64,000 nucleotides of DNA from positions 48,099,272 to 48,163,271 of the forward strand of contig NC_068910.1 of assembly GCF_023091745.1 (NCBI RefSeq), given 5' to 3'. The notes under the pieces are model-generated. The model saw only the letters and a program-made list of their open reading frames with translations, was not told where the DNA came from and did not search any database. Positions 11,731 through 24,500 of this stretch are shown here, in pieces (the first letter of the stretch is position 1; every line of letters starts with the position of its first letter). The position numbers and the translations under genes were made by a program. The stretch is from Budorcas taxicolor. Taxonomy: Eukaryota > Chordata > Mammalia > Artiodactyla > Bovidae.

Positions 11731-12847
11731 GTGCTAGGAGGGGGCACCAGAGACCTGACTTGGGTTTCCTTTTTCTTGCTCTCATCCTCTGCCTCTGGCC
11801 TGTGTTGGGCTCCCCTTATTTCCTCTCTATGGCTTACAGGTTAAGACTATGGACCCCAAGTGCCAGGGTTTGAAACCCTGCTGTTATACTAACTAGTGAG
11901 GTGACATGCAAATTACTTCCTGTCTGTGTGCCTGGATGTCTCCTGAACTGTCTAAATAGTAACGTTACTCACCTCACAAGCTTGTTCAGTTCATGCATAA
12001 ACCGGTGCTCACAGGAGCGCCTGGAACGTGCAAATCTCTGGTGCATATTTGTGACTTCGAATTCTGTTTTCAAGTGTCTGCCTCTCTTTCTGTAGGTTTT
12101 ATCCTCCTCTTCTGCCAGTTGTGTGACCACCTAGGTATGTATCTCTTGCCTCAGGACGTGTGGACATGGTCACGCAGTCCTATCTTCAGTGGGGTGGCCA
12201 TTAGAGAAATCATGGTTTGGAGTCTGGCCTGCAGTGGGGCCACCTGTCCCCAGAACCAGCTTAGGGAGGGACAGCCAGGTCTTAGGCATCTCAGGGTGGA
12301 GTACCCTAGTTCATTAAGTTACCTTGTGTACCCTGGAAGCCCGACGCGCTTGTGATTGCTCCAGTGTGCATGATCCAAAACCTGGGTCTCTCCAATGGTG
12401 CTGAGGTTGTGCTTGGACCAGCCTGGGGGTCTGGGTGGCAGCTCCCCACAGCTCCAATACTCTGGTTGGAAGCCTCTGCAGGTTCCTATCCCATGGCCAC
12501 AGCCCATGGTTGGACTAAGCCACCCATTTCCCAGCTAGGGCCACAGGGGTACCTCTCAACATAATCCACCCCTAGAAACTAGCTTGTAAAACAGATCATA
12601 ATAAAGGCACCTGGCTTCCCATAGGAATGATGGTGGTAACCTGGGGAAGGTGTTCCAGACCATTGACTCATACCAAAAGGCCATGCACGTGATCATCAGT
12701 ATGTTATAAAAACAAGGCTCGCAGTCATGAGGGATGACTTAGGCTGTTCTAGAAGGGACCCTGACCTGTTCACTGTTCCCAAACCTTAATCACTGGACAG
12801 CTTAAAAACTATGCCATATCTGTGTTCTACTCATACTAAGTATATTT

Positions 12848-13056
12848 TGTTGTTGTTTCGTCAGTCAGGTCTGACTCTTTGCAACCCTAAGGACTGTATC
12901 CTATCAGGCTCCTCTGTCCATGGGATTTCCCAGGCAAGAATACTGGAGTAGGTTGCCATTTCCTCCTCCAGGGGATCTTCCCGACCCAGGGATTGAACCT
13001 GTGTCTCCTGCACTGGCAGGTGGATTCTTTACCACTGAGCCACCAGGGAAGCCCAT
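12848..13056 (-). repeat. Bov-tA SINE
   Basis: This is a reverse-oriented Bov-tA: the tail phrase gttgttgtttcgtcagtcag comes first, then ctgtccatgggatt, and the tRNA-derived head ends in ccaccagggaagccc. Confidence 0.88.
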
Positions 13057-14179
13057 GAAATATTCTACTTGTTATCGATTATATCAATATGCTTAAAAGT
13101 GAGAAGTAGTCTATGTAACAGCACTCACAAATTCATGAGTTCGTGTGCTATTTTTCTCTATTATATAAGGATGATATTTAAGCCCAGTTATGAAACTTTC
13201 AGATGTTTGCTGTATATCGTTGGCACGGATTCGCACCGTGATTTGAGAACACAGAGATCTAGTCTAATTTCCTGCCACAGATGGGGACACATACCCAGAG
13301 GGGAAGGTCACACAGGGAGATTCTAGGCCTCCTGACTCCAGTTCAGAGCTCCTTCCCCTGCGGTGAGCCTGGCCCATTACTGCCATCCTGAAAAACAGGC
13401 AGAGAAGTACTGGGAGCATAGCAAAGGTGACCTCTGTCACCCTCTTGCCAGCTACAGTTAACATTATTCATCTGCAAAGAGACCCCTGCTTTCGTCCCCT
13501 TGGGTGTTAACGGGTTCCTGGAAGATGAATTAGTTGGCCACTGTCTTTTACTGAAGCTGAATCGCAGATCTAGTTTTTCTTGGGATGTATTTTTCCTGCC
13601 CGAAGCAAGAGTGATGAGGTCTGTCCCAAACTCCCAAATTGATAAGGACCAGCAGAGGCCTGCTGAAGCCTTGAGGAGAAGGCAGAATGTATGGACAGAG
13701 GGGGCCTGTGTGGGGCCCTGCCAGTGGGTGGCTTGGTAGGGAGGAGTGGTTGCTTCTGTAATTCAGGACTCTGGGGACCACAGAGGAGAGGGGAGGCTGG
13801 TATGGGCTGACCGAAAAATATTAAAGGAGCTGTAGGGTATTTTTTGAACCACCTCTTTGTTCCCTTTTGGCCCCTGAAAGTCTGGGATAAAAGTGGGGTC
13901 CATTAGAAGTCGCCCAGTGAACCCAGGGGAAGCTAAGCTGGTTGACATCTTTCTTCTTCAGAGTCAAATTGCTCCTTGCGCCTTAAAAACCTAAAGCTTT
14001 GGGATGTCCTTTAGACCAGATTAGGCTTGATTCAAATCACAAACACACACACACACAGAAATGGGGAAGAGTATGTTATTTTCTGACTCTCTTCTCCATT
14101 GACCCACTTCCCTACCCCGCCTCCATGAAACTTCTGTAGGTTGAGAGTTTCCACCCTCCCTGGTTCCCACTGACCACAG

Positions 14180-15525
14180 CTAGGGCCTCAGAGACACTTG
14201 GGCCTTTTCCAAAATTTCTTCTCTGATTTTAGGGTAGTTGGGGTGTTCCCTGAGGACCTGGGACAGAGAAAGAAAGGGTATGAGACACCAGACAGGGCTC
14301 CCTGCCACTGCACCAAGCCCCCTCGCCCCATCCCCCCACTGTCAGGGGCTCATATCACGGCAGACTTCAGGGGCTTCCCCCGCCCCGTCCCCCACTGTCA
14401 GGGGTCACATCATGGCTGACTTCAGTGGCTCCCCCCGCCCCTTCCCACCACTGTCAGGGGCTCACATCACGGCAGACTTCGATGGCTTCCACGAATCTCC
14501 TGTCTTTCAAGTAGTTGAAAGCGAGCCTGAAGCCTGTCCAGGTGTAGGGAGGATAAAGACAGTGGGTGGCACTCTGATAACCCGATAACCCCTCTGGTTC
14601 CCCACCACGAACAGATCACAGGCCCTGTGCTGTGGGGTCGGGAGGGTGGTCCCCCGGCCCTGGTCCCTCCTCCATGCACGCGTGCCTGCCCGACTGCTGT
14701 ACCGATGGCAGGGCTGGTGTAATGGCTGTACTTCCAGGCCAGCTCGTAGTTGGTGGCTGCGTCCTTGTATGACTGCTCCCTCTCCATGATGAAGCCCATG
14801 TACTCGTAGGCCTTACAGCAGGACTGCAGGGAAAGCCGGTCAGAGCAGCGTGGGACCCAGTGGGGGCAAGGGCTGGGCAGTGGGTGAAGTAACCCAAACC
14901 ACTCAGGGACTCCGGCAGTACCTCCTGCCCTGGCAAGAGGGTGGACTGGGTGCCCTCTTCTCAGCTATTCCTACACTAGAATGACCCCTGCCTTCACAGC
15001 CCTCCTGCTCTGACCTGCCAAGGCCCCTGCTGACCCAACCAAACCCTCCTTGCATGCCACCCTTCCATTTCCTGAACCCTTCTCATCTCTCCTCCCCATT
15101 CTGCATCCCCGTTGCAGGAGGCTTGACCCTGTTCGCTTCCTCTTGCCTTGCTTTCCCGTCCTGCTCTGTGGTCCACGGGACCCCTCCTGTCCTGCCTCTT
15201 CTCATCTCATTGCTATCCCTGCATCTCTGCCCACAAAGCCCCAGTGCCTCTCACACACACACCACCCCCACAACAGCCCCAACGGCGATGCACCCCTCGC
15301 CTTGTTGTATTTCACACAGCGCTGCAGCAGCTCCGAGGCCAGGTCAAACTTGCCACCCTGGCAATAGATATCGGCCAGCAGGAGCCAGCTCCTCTCCAGG
15401 TCATCGGCCTCAGCCAGTGCCCACGGGGCCTTGGCCAGGCGCTTCAGCTGCGTGCGTGCCTTGGGGATCTGCTTCAGCAGGGAGCAGGCCTGCGCCATGG
15501 CCAGCAGGGCGGGGACGCTGTCCTT
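14180..15525 (-). CDS. TTC21A: TTC21A exons 26-29 (residues about 1169-1331)
   Basis: Exons are 15525-15301, 14823-14703, 14533-14466 and 14257-14180 (minus strand). They encode the C-terminal TPRs, from KDSVPALLAMAQ through SWLLLADIYCQGGKFD, AYEYMGFIMEREQSYKDAA and FRLAFNYLKDRRFVEAIEV to the terminal LRP. The donor after exon 26 reads AAG then GCGAGG, a GC-AG intron. Only this site keeps phase with exon 27; the next GT downstream would shift the frame. The last intron is only 208 bp and is mostly a 56-bp tandem repeat that contains part of exon 28. The stop is a TAG at 14182-14180. Confidence 0.92.
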
Positions 15526-18500
15526 CTGTGCAGGCGGGAAGCAGGCATCTTGGCGCCCGGCCCTCCGCCTCAACATGCCGCCCGCCCGCCCATCCCAGGA
15601 GCCAGCACACCTCAGCTTGCGCCATCTCAACGAAGGTGCTCAGGGCCACCTCCACGTTGGCCTTCTCCCTGGTCGCCAGCAGGCACAGGCTCTGCAGAAG
15701 CCGCAGCTGGGTATGGCCCCCGGCCGAGTGTGGGTAGAACTCCCGCAGCAGCTTCTCGGCGGTGCGCACGCCATGTTGCTCCAACTCCTTCCTGCTGGTG
15801 AGGCTGCGGGCGTTGAGGCTGAGCATGAGGGTGCTGGCCTGGCCTGCCCACGAGGCCCTCGCCAGACCTCAATCCAGAGGCTGAGGGCTCTCCCTGCCTT
15901 CCCTCCCTACCCCCAGCCATCTGGGCCCTCACTTGCTCTCGGTCACCAGGTTCTGGAAAGCCTCTCCGCCCACGATCTCGTTGTCTGGGTTCAGACAGAT
16001 CTGCACCATGTGGTAGGTGGCGCTCTGGCCCCAAGCGCGGTCCTTGCGCGCTTTGTTTAGGAACTTCAGGGCTTCGTTGGGCTGTCCTATGTGCCTGTAG
16101 CGGAGAAGAGTAACCCCAAGAATCAGATAAAGTCCCTGAGGCCCAGGGAGAACAGGAACACTCAGGGGTCACTCCGAGAATCTGCGCAAAGCAAGGGCAG
16201 GATCTCTGGTCTCCCCATTTCCGGATGTGGAAGCTGAGCTTCAGCTTCCCTGGCAAAGCCCAGCACGTCTGTTGGGGACAGCCTCCTACATTCTAGTGGT
16301 TCAGATGGTAGAAAATCTGCCTGCAATGCAGGAGACCTGGGTTCAATCCCTGGGTCAGGAAGATCCCCGGAGAAGGAAATGGCAACTCACTCCAGTATTC
16401 TTGCCTGGAGAATCCCATGGACAGAGGAGCCTGGTGGGCTACAGTCTATGGGGTTGCAAAGAGTCAAACATGACTGAGTGACTACACACACATACACACA
16501 CCTGCCAAGACACCCACCCCAACCCACCAGCAGTAGATGCCTCTGCAGTAATTGAACCCTGGCTCCAAAGGCACCCGGCTGGACATCTTCTTGGCCAATT
16601 CAAAGAAGGCTGGGGCGTCCTCAAGTTTGCCACTTCTTCGTAGCAGATCAATTAGTTTGTTCAATACAGGAAAATTGTCTAAAATAAGAGAGCAGAAACC
16701 TCCAGGCTGTGATAACCAGTATCTGAATCAGGTAGGGGGAAGCAGAGAGGACCAGGAGATACTATTGGTCTGAGCTGAACATGGCCACCCCAGCAGCTCC
16801 ACTGAAACACAATGAAGTAGTCACTCTTATTGCTCCCATTTTATAGATGAGAAGACTGAGGCACAAAGAATTTGAGTAATCTGCCAAAGGTTACACATCA
16901 GGTAAATGGAAGACCAGGATTTAGACCTAGAAGGTCTGGCTCCAAGACCTGCATTCCTAATAGCTGTGATCTGCTGGGCCTCTGGGTGACTGACATGGGC
17001 CTGGCTGGAGCTCTAGCCTAAGCCTCTTATTCATGTCTGGCCCCTTCCTCAGCAAGGCAGGGTGGTTTTATGCTACAGTGAGTGGGAAGAGAGCTACATG
17101 TCAGGGGAGAATTTCTAGCCACCTCCAGGAGACTGTGACCTCCCAAGGGGAGGTGTCTGGGGTTTGGGGACAGACAGGCAGGACCAAGCACTGCCCTGCC
17201 TGAGACCAGGAACTGGCCCCTTGGACTGGGAAAGGGCCAGCACGTTCCATTGGGACTTTATCAGTTTCCTGCCTCTCTGGGAACAATCAGAGAGGAAGGG
17301 GCTTCCTCTGCCCGGTCAGGAAGGAGGAGAGAGGGCCCACCCTTCTGGGCGAGAGCAGACCTTGCTGGGTGGGAACTGCCAGAGGCACTCATGGTGGGCA
17401 GGCTTGATGCAGCCAGTTAATTACCTGGTGCCTTCTCCAGGACTTGGTGGTAGAGGTCGATGGCAGCTTCGTATTTCTGTCTTCTAAACATCAGGTCGGC
17501 CATCACCTGTCAGAATGCACACGATGCTAGGATAGCAGCTTGCATGGGCATGGAGGGGAGGCTATGGTGGGAAGGGGGGACGGGAAAGGAGGGGAGGCAG
17601 GAAAGAACTTCCTAGGGAGCGTCTCTGGGCACTGGGAGAAGGTCCCACAGGAGGTGGGACAGCCTGGGGAGAGGGGTGGGCGTGAGGATGGAAGGAGGCA
17701 GGAAAAGCCGAGGGTGGACACCGCGGGGCCAGCCCCTCCACCCATGTCTGAGAACTGCCAGATGTGGGCAGCGGCGTGGAATGGGGGTTACCCACCTCTG
17801 CTGGAGACAGCCCTGGAGGTGGTCTGGGTGACAGGGTAGAGAGGGGTAGGACTGGGGAGGGCTGTTTCCTCATACTTCCAGAAGCCCCAGGAACCTGTCC
17901 TCGCCTGGCCTTTACCAGTGGGTGTGGTTTCCCCTGGAGTGAATGAGCCTCACCCTCTCCCCTCGGATGTGGCCCGGAAGGGAAGACGCTGCTGCCCCCT
18001 GCTGCCAGCCCACCCCTCCCGTCCGGGGTGACGGATCCAGTGCTGAATCCCCTGCTGCCCCACAGCCCCGCGGAGCGGGTCACTGGGCTAGGAAGCAGCC
18101 AACCCTGTGGCTGTGGGGGCTCGGTCTGCAGCCTCCCGCCCTGTGGCCATGGGGGCCCAGGCCACAGCCTCCCAGTCTGTGGCCGTGGGGGCCCGGGCAG
18201 CAGCCTCTCACCACGGCGGCTGTCTCGTGGTCCTTCTCAGTCTGCAGGAGGCCGGCGCAGTGCTGCTCACACAGGTCCAGCTGTCCCTGCAGCAGGTAGA
18301 GCCTCGCCAGCTCCAGCGCCACCTGGACAGGCCCCGAGACGGTGAGCAACCACCGCGCGTCATGGGAAGGCTCGGGCACCCAGGCCTCGTCCTCGCACGC
18401 CCACGCTCTGTCAGCTCTGCCTTCAAAGCATGAAAGCACGTCTCTGACCCGCTGGGATGATGTCTCTGGCTCTCCCCCTCTCCCACCCAGTACTGTACTG

Positions 18501-21500
18501 TCATGACTTTTCCTAACTAACCGCTGAGAGGCAGGGCCCACTGAGCTCATATTGATCCTTCGGCTTCGGCTCTGATCTCGTCTCCTCTGAGAAGCCCTCT
18601 GCACCCCAGGCTCTGGAACAGGTACCCCTCATCTGAGTTCGCAAGTGTCCTGACCCCTCTGTGGGTATCACATGCTGTTAGAACTGCCTATGTACTTGTC
18701 TGTACCCAGTGCCCGGGGCAGGGACCTTGTCTTGCCCCAGTGTGTCTCTAAGTCCTGGCCCAGTACCTGGCTTGCACATATTGGGAATTTGTTAAATGAG
18801 AACACGTTAAATAAATGAATGGGTCTGTCACTAAGCTCTTCATCTCCTCTCCTCGAGTGAACACCAGCCACCATTTCCTACCTGCAGCCATGCCTCTCAC
18901 ATGACCCTAAACCTCCCTGCAAGCTTAGCCTGGGCTTTATGCCCAGAAAAGCCCCTGGCAGCCACAATGTCCTCTCCCCACCTGCAAGGGGGACCTGAAA
19001 ATGCTACACTTGCCACCAAGGGCTGCAGTGGGTGAGGGCCCTGGAGTGGGAGGCAGGGGTCTGTGCCCTTTGCAGGGAACCACAGAGAAGGAACCAGCCT
19101 CCATCCATAGTCAGGGAGCTCTGCAAGGCTTTGTGTCTCAAGGCAAGGACAAGGATTTCACTCCAAGGACCCCACCTTATTGTCAATAGGCGTGTAGGAG
19201 AGGGCATCTTTATAAGACTGCACTGCCTTGGCATACTCCTTCTCTGCCAGGTAGTATTCCCCAAACTGGATGCAGATGGAGGCTGCCAGTTGCTTCTGGG
19301 AGGGGATCATTTCCGGTTGCTCCAGGGGAACACGCTTCAAGATCCGAGACTGGAGGTCCATGGCCTAGGGAAACCAGGAAGCTCTGCGTGAGCAACCCAG
19401 AGCCTGATGTGCCAGGTCTCAGGCCAATTCACAGCAAGCCTCGAAGCTCTCATCTCAGAGCTAGCTGTCTAAGCAAGGGCATCTCAGCTCCCCTTGAGCA
19501 AATCTGGGTCACTCTGGACAGGCAAGGCTGCTGGCTGAGTACCCAGGAGGCAAACTGGCACTGCCGCGGGGGCAGGAGCAGGAGCAGAGGCTCTCAAGCA
19601 ACAAAACACCCCACTGTCCTCTGCTCATTCGCCTGTTTCCATCACACCTGGCACTTGCTGTGTCTGCTCCACCTCAGCTGTCCAACAGGCCAGAACAGGC
19701 ACACAGTAGGTGTTCAGCACAGGCTGTGTTTTGTTGGGTGCATTTGTTTTGAAGTGTCCTGCTGGGAATTTGAGGCAGCCCCCACAAATAGCCACGACAT
19801 AACAGTGATTAAGTGAGTAGCCAGAGAGCACTGGGGCAAGAGGAAACGAGGCCAGTGGGTAGTGGGCACAGATCAGCCCTGGGTTCCCTGAAGGCCAGAC
19901 TGAGGAATGGAAATCCAGTGGGAAACCCCGAGGATAAGTCACGTCAAGCAGTCAGAGATAGTCTACAACCACAGAGACATGCCCCAGGGGCAAGTGCCAG
20001 GCCACACCCTTGGGTACGAAGAGTGAAGAGGAAGCGAAAAAATGGCTAGGAGTCTCCTAGCAGGGGCTTCTCAGTGGTGCTAGTGGTAAAGAACCTGCCT
20101 GCCAGCGCAGCAGACGTAAGAGATGCAGGTTCAATCCCTATGTTGGGAAGATCCCCTGGAGGAGGGCATGCAACCCACTCCACTATCGTTGCCTAGAAAA
20201 TCCCATGGACAGAGGAGCCTGGTGGGCTATGGTCCAGAGGGTTGCAAAGAGGCGGACGCGAATGAAGCGACTTGGCGAGCACACAGCACTCCCAGCAGGA
20301 GACTATGGGTTGGGACGGGCCAAAGCTGGTTCAAATCTCAGCTCCACCACTTACTAGCAGTGTGACTTTGGGTACATTTCTTAACCTCTTTGAGCCTTAT
20401 CTGTTAAACAGGAATGTCACAGTGCTTAGCTCAAAGGGCTACTGTGAGAATTAAATAAGGCAAAAAGCCTAGTACAGAACTCAGCACAGAGCGTTCAATG
20501 CATGAGAGCTGCTGGCATTGTCTATTAATAACAGCACAAGCATCCTTGAGGACAAAGGCACTGTCTTCCTCCCTGCCTTCTCCAGTCCAGCCCAGGCGGG
20601 TTTCGAGCACTTCCGTGCACAATCAATAAAAGAGCAAGGGTGGGGGGATAAATGGAAGGTGGATGTCAGAGGTGTAACCTAGATCCTCTTTAGCGGACCA
20701 GGCCTGGAGCCTTCCAGACCTGCACTCCTATCTTCAGCTTCCATCAGGAAATGGCAGATAGACAGCTTGAGTCTACTTGTCAATTACCTTGTTCAAAGTT
20801 TCCGTCACATCTTCTTTTTTATGACTCTTGTAAACCTTGGCCAGCAAAAGTAAGCACTTGACATCATTCATCATGGATGGGATGTCTGTGACTGCAAAAT
20901 GGAAACTCAAAGTAGTGTTTCCTGGCCCCTGGGGAGTGGGGGGTTGGGGGAGGATGGGGGCTGGGTTCAGAGCCCCAGCCAGTGCCTGTCCTCTGCCCCA
21001 TCCTGCAGGAGAAGAGGGAGTATGTCTGCTCGAAGGCAGGCTAGGGAAGACAGTTGGGGTGCGCTCACCAAAGTCATGATCCAGTGCCTGCTTCAAAACT
21101 TTTTCTGCTTTGTTGAACTTCTTTAACTTCAGGAGCAGTTCGGCCAGATCGCAGCACACAAAGTCCTGTCCGCTAATCTTCTGAGCGGCCTCATAATAAT
21201 TAATTGCCTTCGTGCACACAGGAAATAGGGGCATCAGGTCTGAGTTTGCACGTGGGCACCTCACACTGTGCCCCTCCCCCCAACCATGCAGTCACCATGC
21301 CTGTGTACCCCTCCAGAACACAGAAGCCTCAGATGCAATGGCCTCCTGCCTGGCACAGGGCTTGAGCCTCAGCCTCAGCAGGTGTTAGGGGGTGGTGGGG
21401 AGTTGCTGAGCCCTCTCCTTGGCACCCTGTTCAGGGGGGTCTCCCCCCGCCTCCTCCATCTCCCCTGCTGGGCTGGCCCTCCCTGCCCCTTCCTACCCCA

Positions 21501-24500
21501 GCATGGCCTGACCTTGGTGTACTGGTGGGTCTTCACATAAGCCTGCCCAATCCGGCTGATCAGGGACGCGTCATGTGGGTTCTTTCTGTAGGCCTCGTCG
21601 TAGACCTCCACGGCCTTCTCTGGCTGGTGGGGAAAGTGTCTGCCATCTCTCTCTTCTCCCTTACTGGAGAAGCGAGATTGGACAGGGTGGGTGCAGGGTG
21701 CAGCCACTTAGTGAGGTCACGACACCTTCACTCACCTCCTGAATGTTCATGAAAGCATTACCCAGAAGCAGACTGGTATGGGGGCCAGGCAGATGTTCAC
21801 AGAGCTCCCTGCAAAAGTAACCAAAACCTTAGCTCAGCTCTGTGCATCCTTCCTATTCCTGGATCCATCTCTTCTCTTTCTCCCTCATTCTGTCTGACAC
21901 CCATACATTCACTCACTTATTCATCACCCAGTGCTTCTCAGCTCAGATGGGACGTGGTGCTAGCTCCCTTGGTTCAGGCTCTCCTCGTCTGTTATCTGGA
22001 CCATGGCCAGGACTTCCACCCACTCCTCTGGCCTCCACCCCAAATGCCTAGAACCTTCTTCATGAGGCAGCCTTTTTTTTTTTTTCCCAGCCAAGCCTCA
22101 CATGGCATGTGGGGATCTTAATTCCCTGACCAGGGATTGAACCCACTGGGCCCTGCATTGGAAGCACTGAGTCTTTACCACTGAATCACCAGGGAAGTCC
22201 CAGCCTACTTTTTCTAAACCTTCAATGAGACCATGTCATCTCACTGTTTATTGGTTCCCCACTGCTCGTGGCATCACCTCCCCTTCCTCCCGAATTGCCT
22301 AGATGGAGTCTTGGAGGAAGGGGACAGGAAAGGTACCCTTGAGGTCCCAACGTCTAATTGTACAGAAAATTGCTGAGGGCTCCCAATCCCGGCTCTCCAT
22401 CCTCCTTCACTCACATTGGTTACATCCAAGCCGCTGAGCATTTCCCCATGGAAATTTCCCCACGCCAGGGGCTGGGGCAGAACCATGGTTCCCACCAGGA
22501 TGTGAACCATAATGAGGGGCAAGCAGAACTCAGGGAAGACTCACTCCTGTGTCCTTACAACTCAGCAGCAGGTTGGCCTGACTGACCGACGGATCACACT
22601 CAGATTCTCACCAGGGGAAATTCCCTACTTTTGTCAAACACACTCTGAGAACACGTTGTGAAGCCCTGGGGCAAAGAAGACGATCTGGAGAAAACACTCC
22701 TGACACGCCACTGGGACCGGGGCGGTCAGTGCGCCGCCCAGGGCTCACCGGTAGCACCCGATATAGAGGCGGGCGTCCTTGTGGGTCTGCAGGTAGATGC
22801 TGGCCATCTTCTCCTTGGCGTCCATGTAGCAGGGCTGCTTGGGCGTGATGCTCTGCAACACACTCAGCGCCAGGTCCACGTTGCCCTTGCTCAGGGCCAA
22901 GTCCACGTTGGCGATGGTGACGCGCATTTCCTCCGGCGTGCCGCTGAACTCATTGATGGCGTCCTGCATGACCTTGGTGGCCTCGTGCTAAGACAAGGAA
23001 ACCCAACAGACCTTCCATTTGCTCTCACCCACCATACCTGGAAGCCAGGGAGAGGATGGCCCATCCCCACTTTAGAGCGGCAGGAAGGAGACAGAGAGAG
23101 AGAGCCTCTCAGGGTTGAGGGCCACTGTTCCTGGAGGGCAGGGCCAGCTGGGGGACGTGAAATCTCTGACTGTGAGAACTTGTTCCTGAGCGCCTCAAAG
23201 TCTGAAGGTAATTTCTTCCTATGAGAGACCTATGGACGCATCTCCTTATACCTTCCTGCTTTCAGTCAAAGGTATTTTTGTGTTATGGTTAGTTAGTGTT
23301 AGCCACTCAGTTGCGTCCGACTCTGCGACCCCATGGTCTGTAACATGCCAGGCTTCTCTACCCATGGAATTGGGCACATAGGGTATATTTGAATTGTATC
23401 TTCATTGCATTTGTACTCTTGATTATTCTAACAAAGTTACTCTCTTTGCCCATTTTGGTCCTTTATGCCTTTGCCCAGCCAGACCTTCCAAGGTCCCAGG
23501 GCCGCCCCATACAGCTGAGCAGGTTGCTCACTGCAAAACTCCAAGGTGATGTAAGCAGCATCCACTGGAGAGGTGCACTGCCCAACTGCACAACCACGTG
23601 TGGTGGCCCTGGCGGGCCTTGTGCTCTGCCTCCCTGACATCCTTCTGGGGACAGTGAGGTTGGCAGGGGACAGATCATGCAGGACTCAGGAGGGTTTGGA
23701 GTTTATCTTGAGGGTGTGGGAGCCACTGAAGCCTTTAAAGTAGGGGAGAGGGATACTCCCAAATGAATAAAAGCTAAACTAAAGTGCAAGGAAACACCAG
23801 CCAGAATCAAAGAGCCTGGTTCCCAGGCCTACCCTGGCCCTCCAGCATGCGCCAGCAGCAAGAGAACAGAGCAAGGTATTTCTCACCAGCTCCCCGTTCA
23901 TCCGGAGGGCATCTGCCAGCTCCAGTAAGATGGACACCCGCTCGCTGGGGCGCACGCAGGGCCCACGGAACTTCTTGTTCTCTTCCGTCCTCAGAGCTGG
24001 TAATTTTATGATCATCTTCAGTGCCTTTATGGCTTCTGGATAGTCCCCAGACTTGTTGAGGGCCTTGGCCTTGATGAAGTGGTAAAGGGGGTGGTCTCGG
24101 ACCTAGAGGAGCGTCAGCAGAGTATGGGGCTCCAGCTCCCGGAGGGGAGAAAGCCACAGGATCCCATGGAGCCAGTCCCTGCCTTTGGGCCAGCAGAAGG
24201 GGCTGAGGGATTCTGGCAGCTCCTGGGGCTATTCTCCCAAGGCGAGTAGGGGCTGAAGCTAGTGGGGCTGTAGGATGCTGAGCAGCGACAGGGCATCGGG
24301 GACCCCCACCTGGAAGTTGTGGCTGACGCCCAGCTCCAAGGAGTGGGAACACATGGCAAAGTTGCCCTGAGCCAGGTAGATCTGAGCCATGAGGAGGTAG
24401 GCGTCCACGGAGGTGGGGTCCAACTCCAGGCAACGCTGCAGGGTGCTCTGGGCATGCTCTAACTCCCCTAGAAATGGGAAACAAACCCCTATATCCAGGG

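Larger units (their letters stand above)
11056..14179. other. Gap between convergent CSRNP1 and TTC21A (includes the TTC21A 3'UTR)
   Basis: The right-hand part must contain the TTC21A 3'UTR, since that stop is at 14180 on the minus strand. I found no canonical minus-strand AATAAA close to the stop, so its 3' end is not placed. The rest holds a Bov-type fragment (about 11640-11730), a MIR-like stretch (11820-11990), a minus-oriented Bov-tA (12848-13056) and a short CA run (14041-14058). No other gene was seen. Confidence 0.55.

Noticed and set aside
14338..14491. Could the regular 56-bp (or the 36-bp) repeat be a CRISPR-like array?
   Set aside because: The genome is mammalian, the units are contiguous without unique spacers, and each unit is a copy of an exon-intron border. 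This is minisatellite expansion.
16320..16360. tRNA-like A/B boxes in several Bov-tA and CHR repeats
   Set aside because: These are tRNA-derived SINE heads with SINE bodies attached. No cloverleaf with an intact acceptor stem is present, so they are not tRNA genes.
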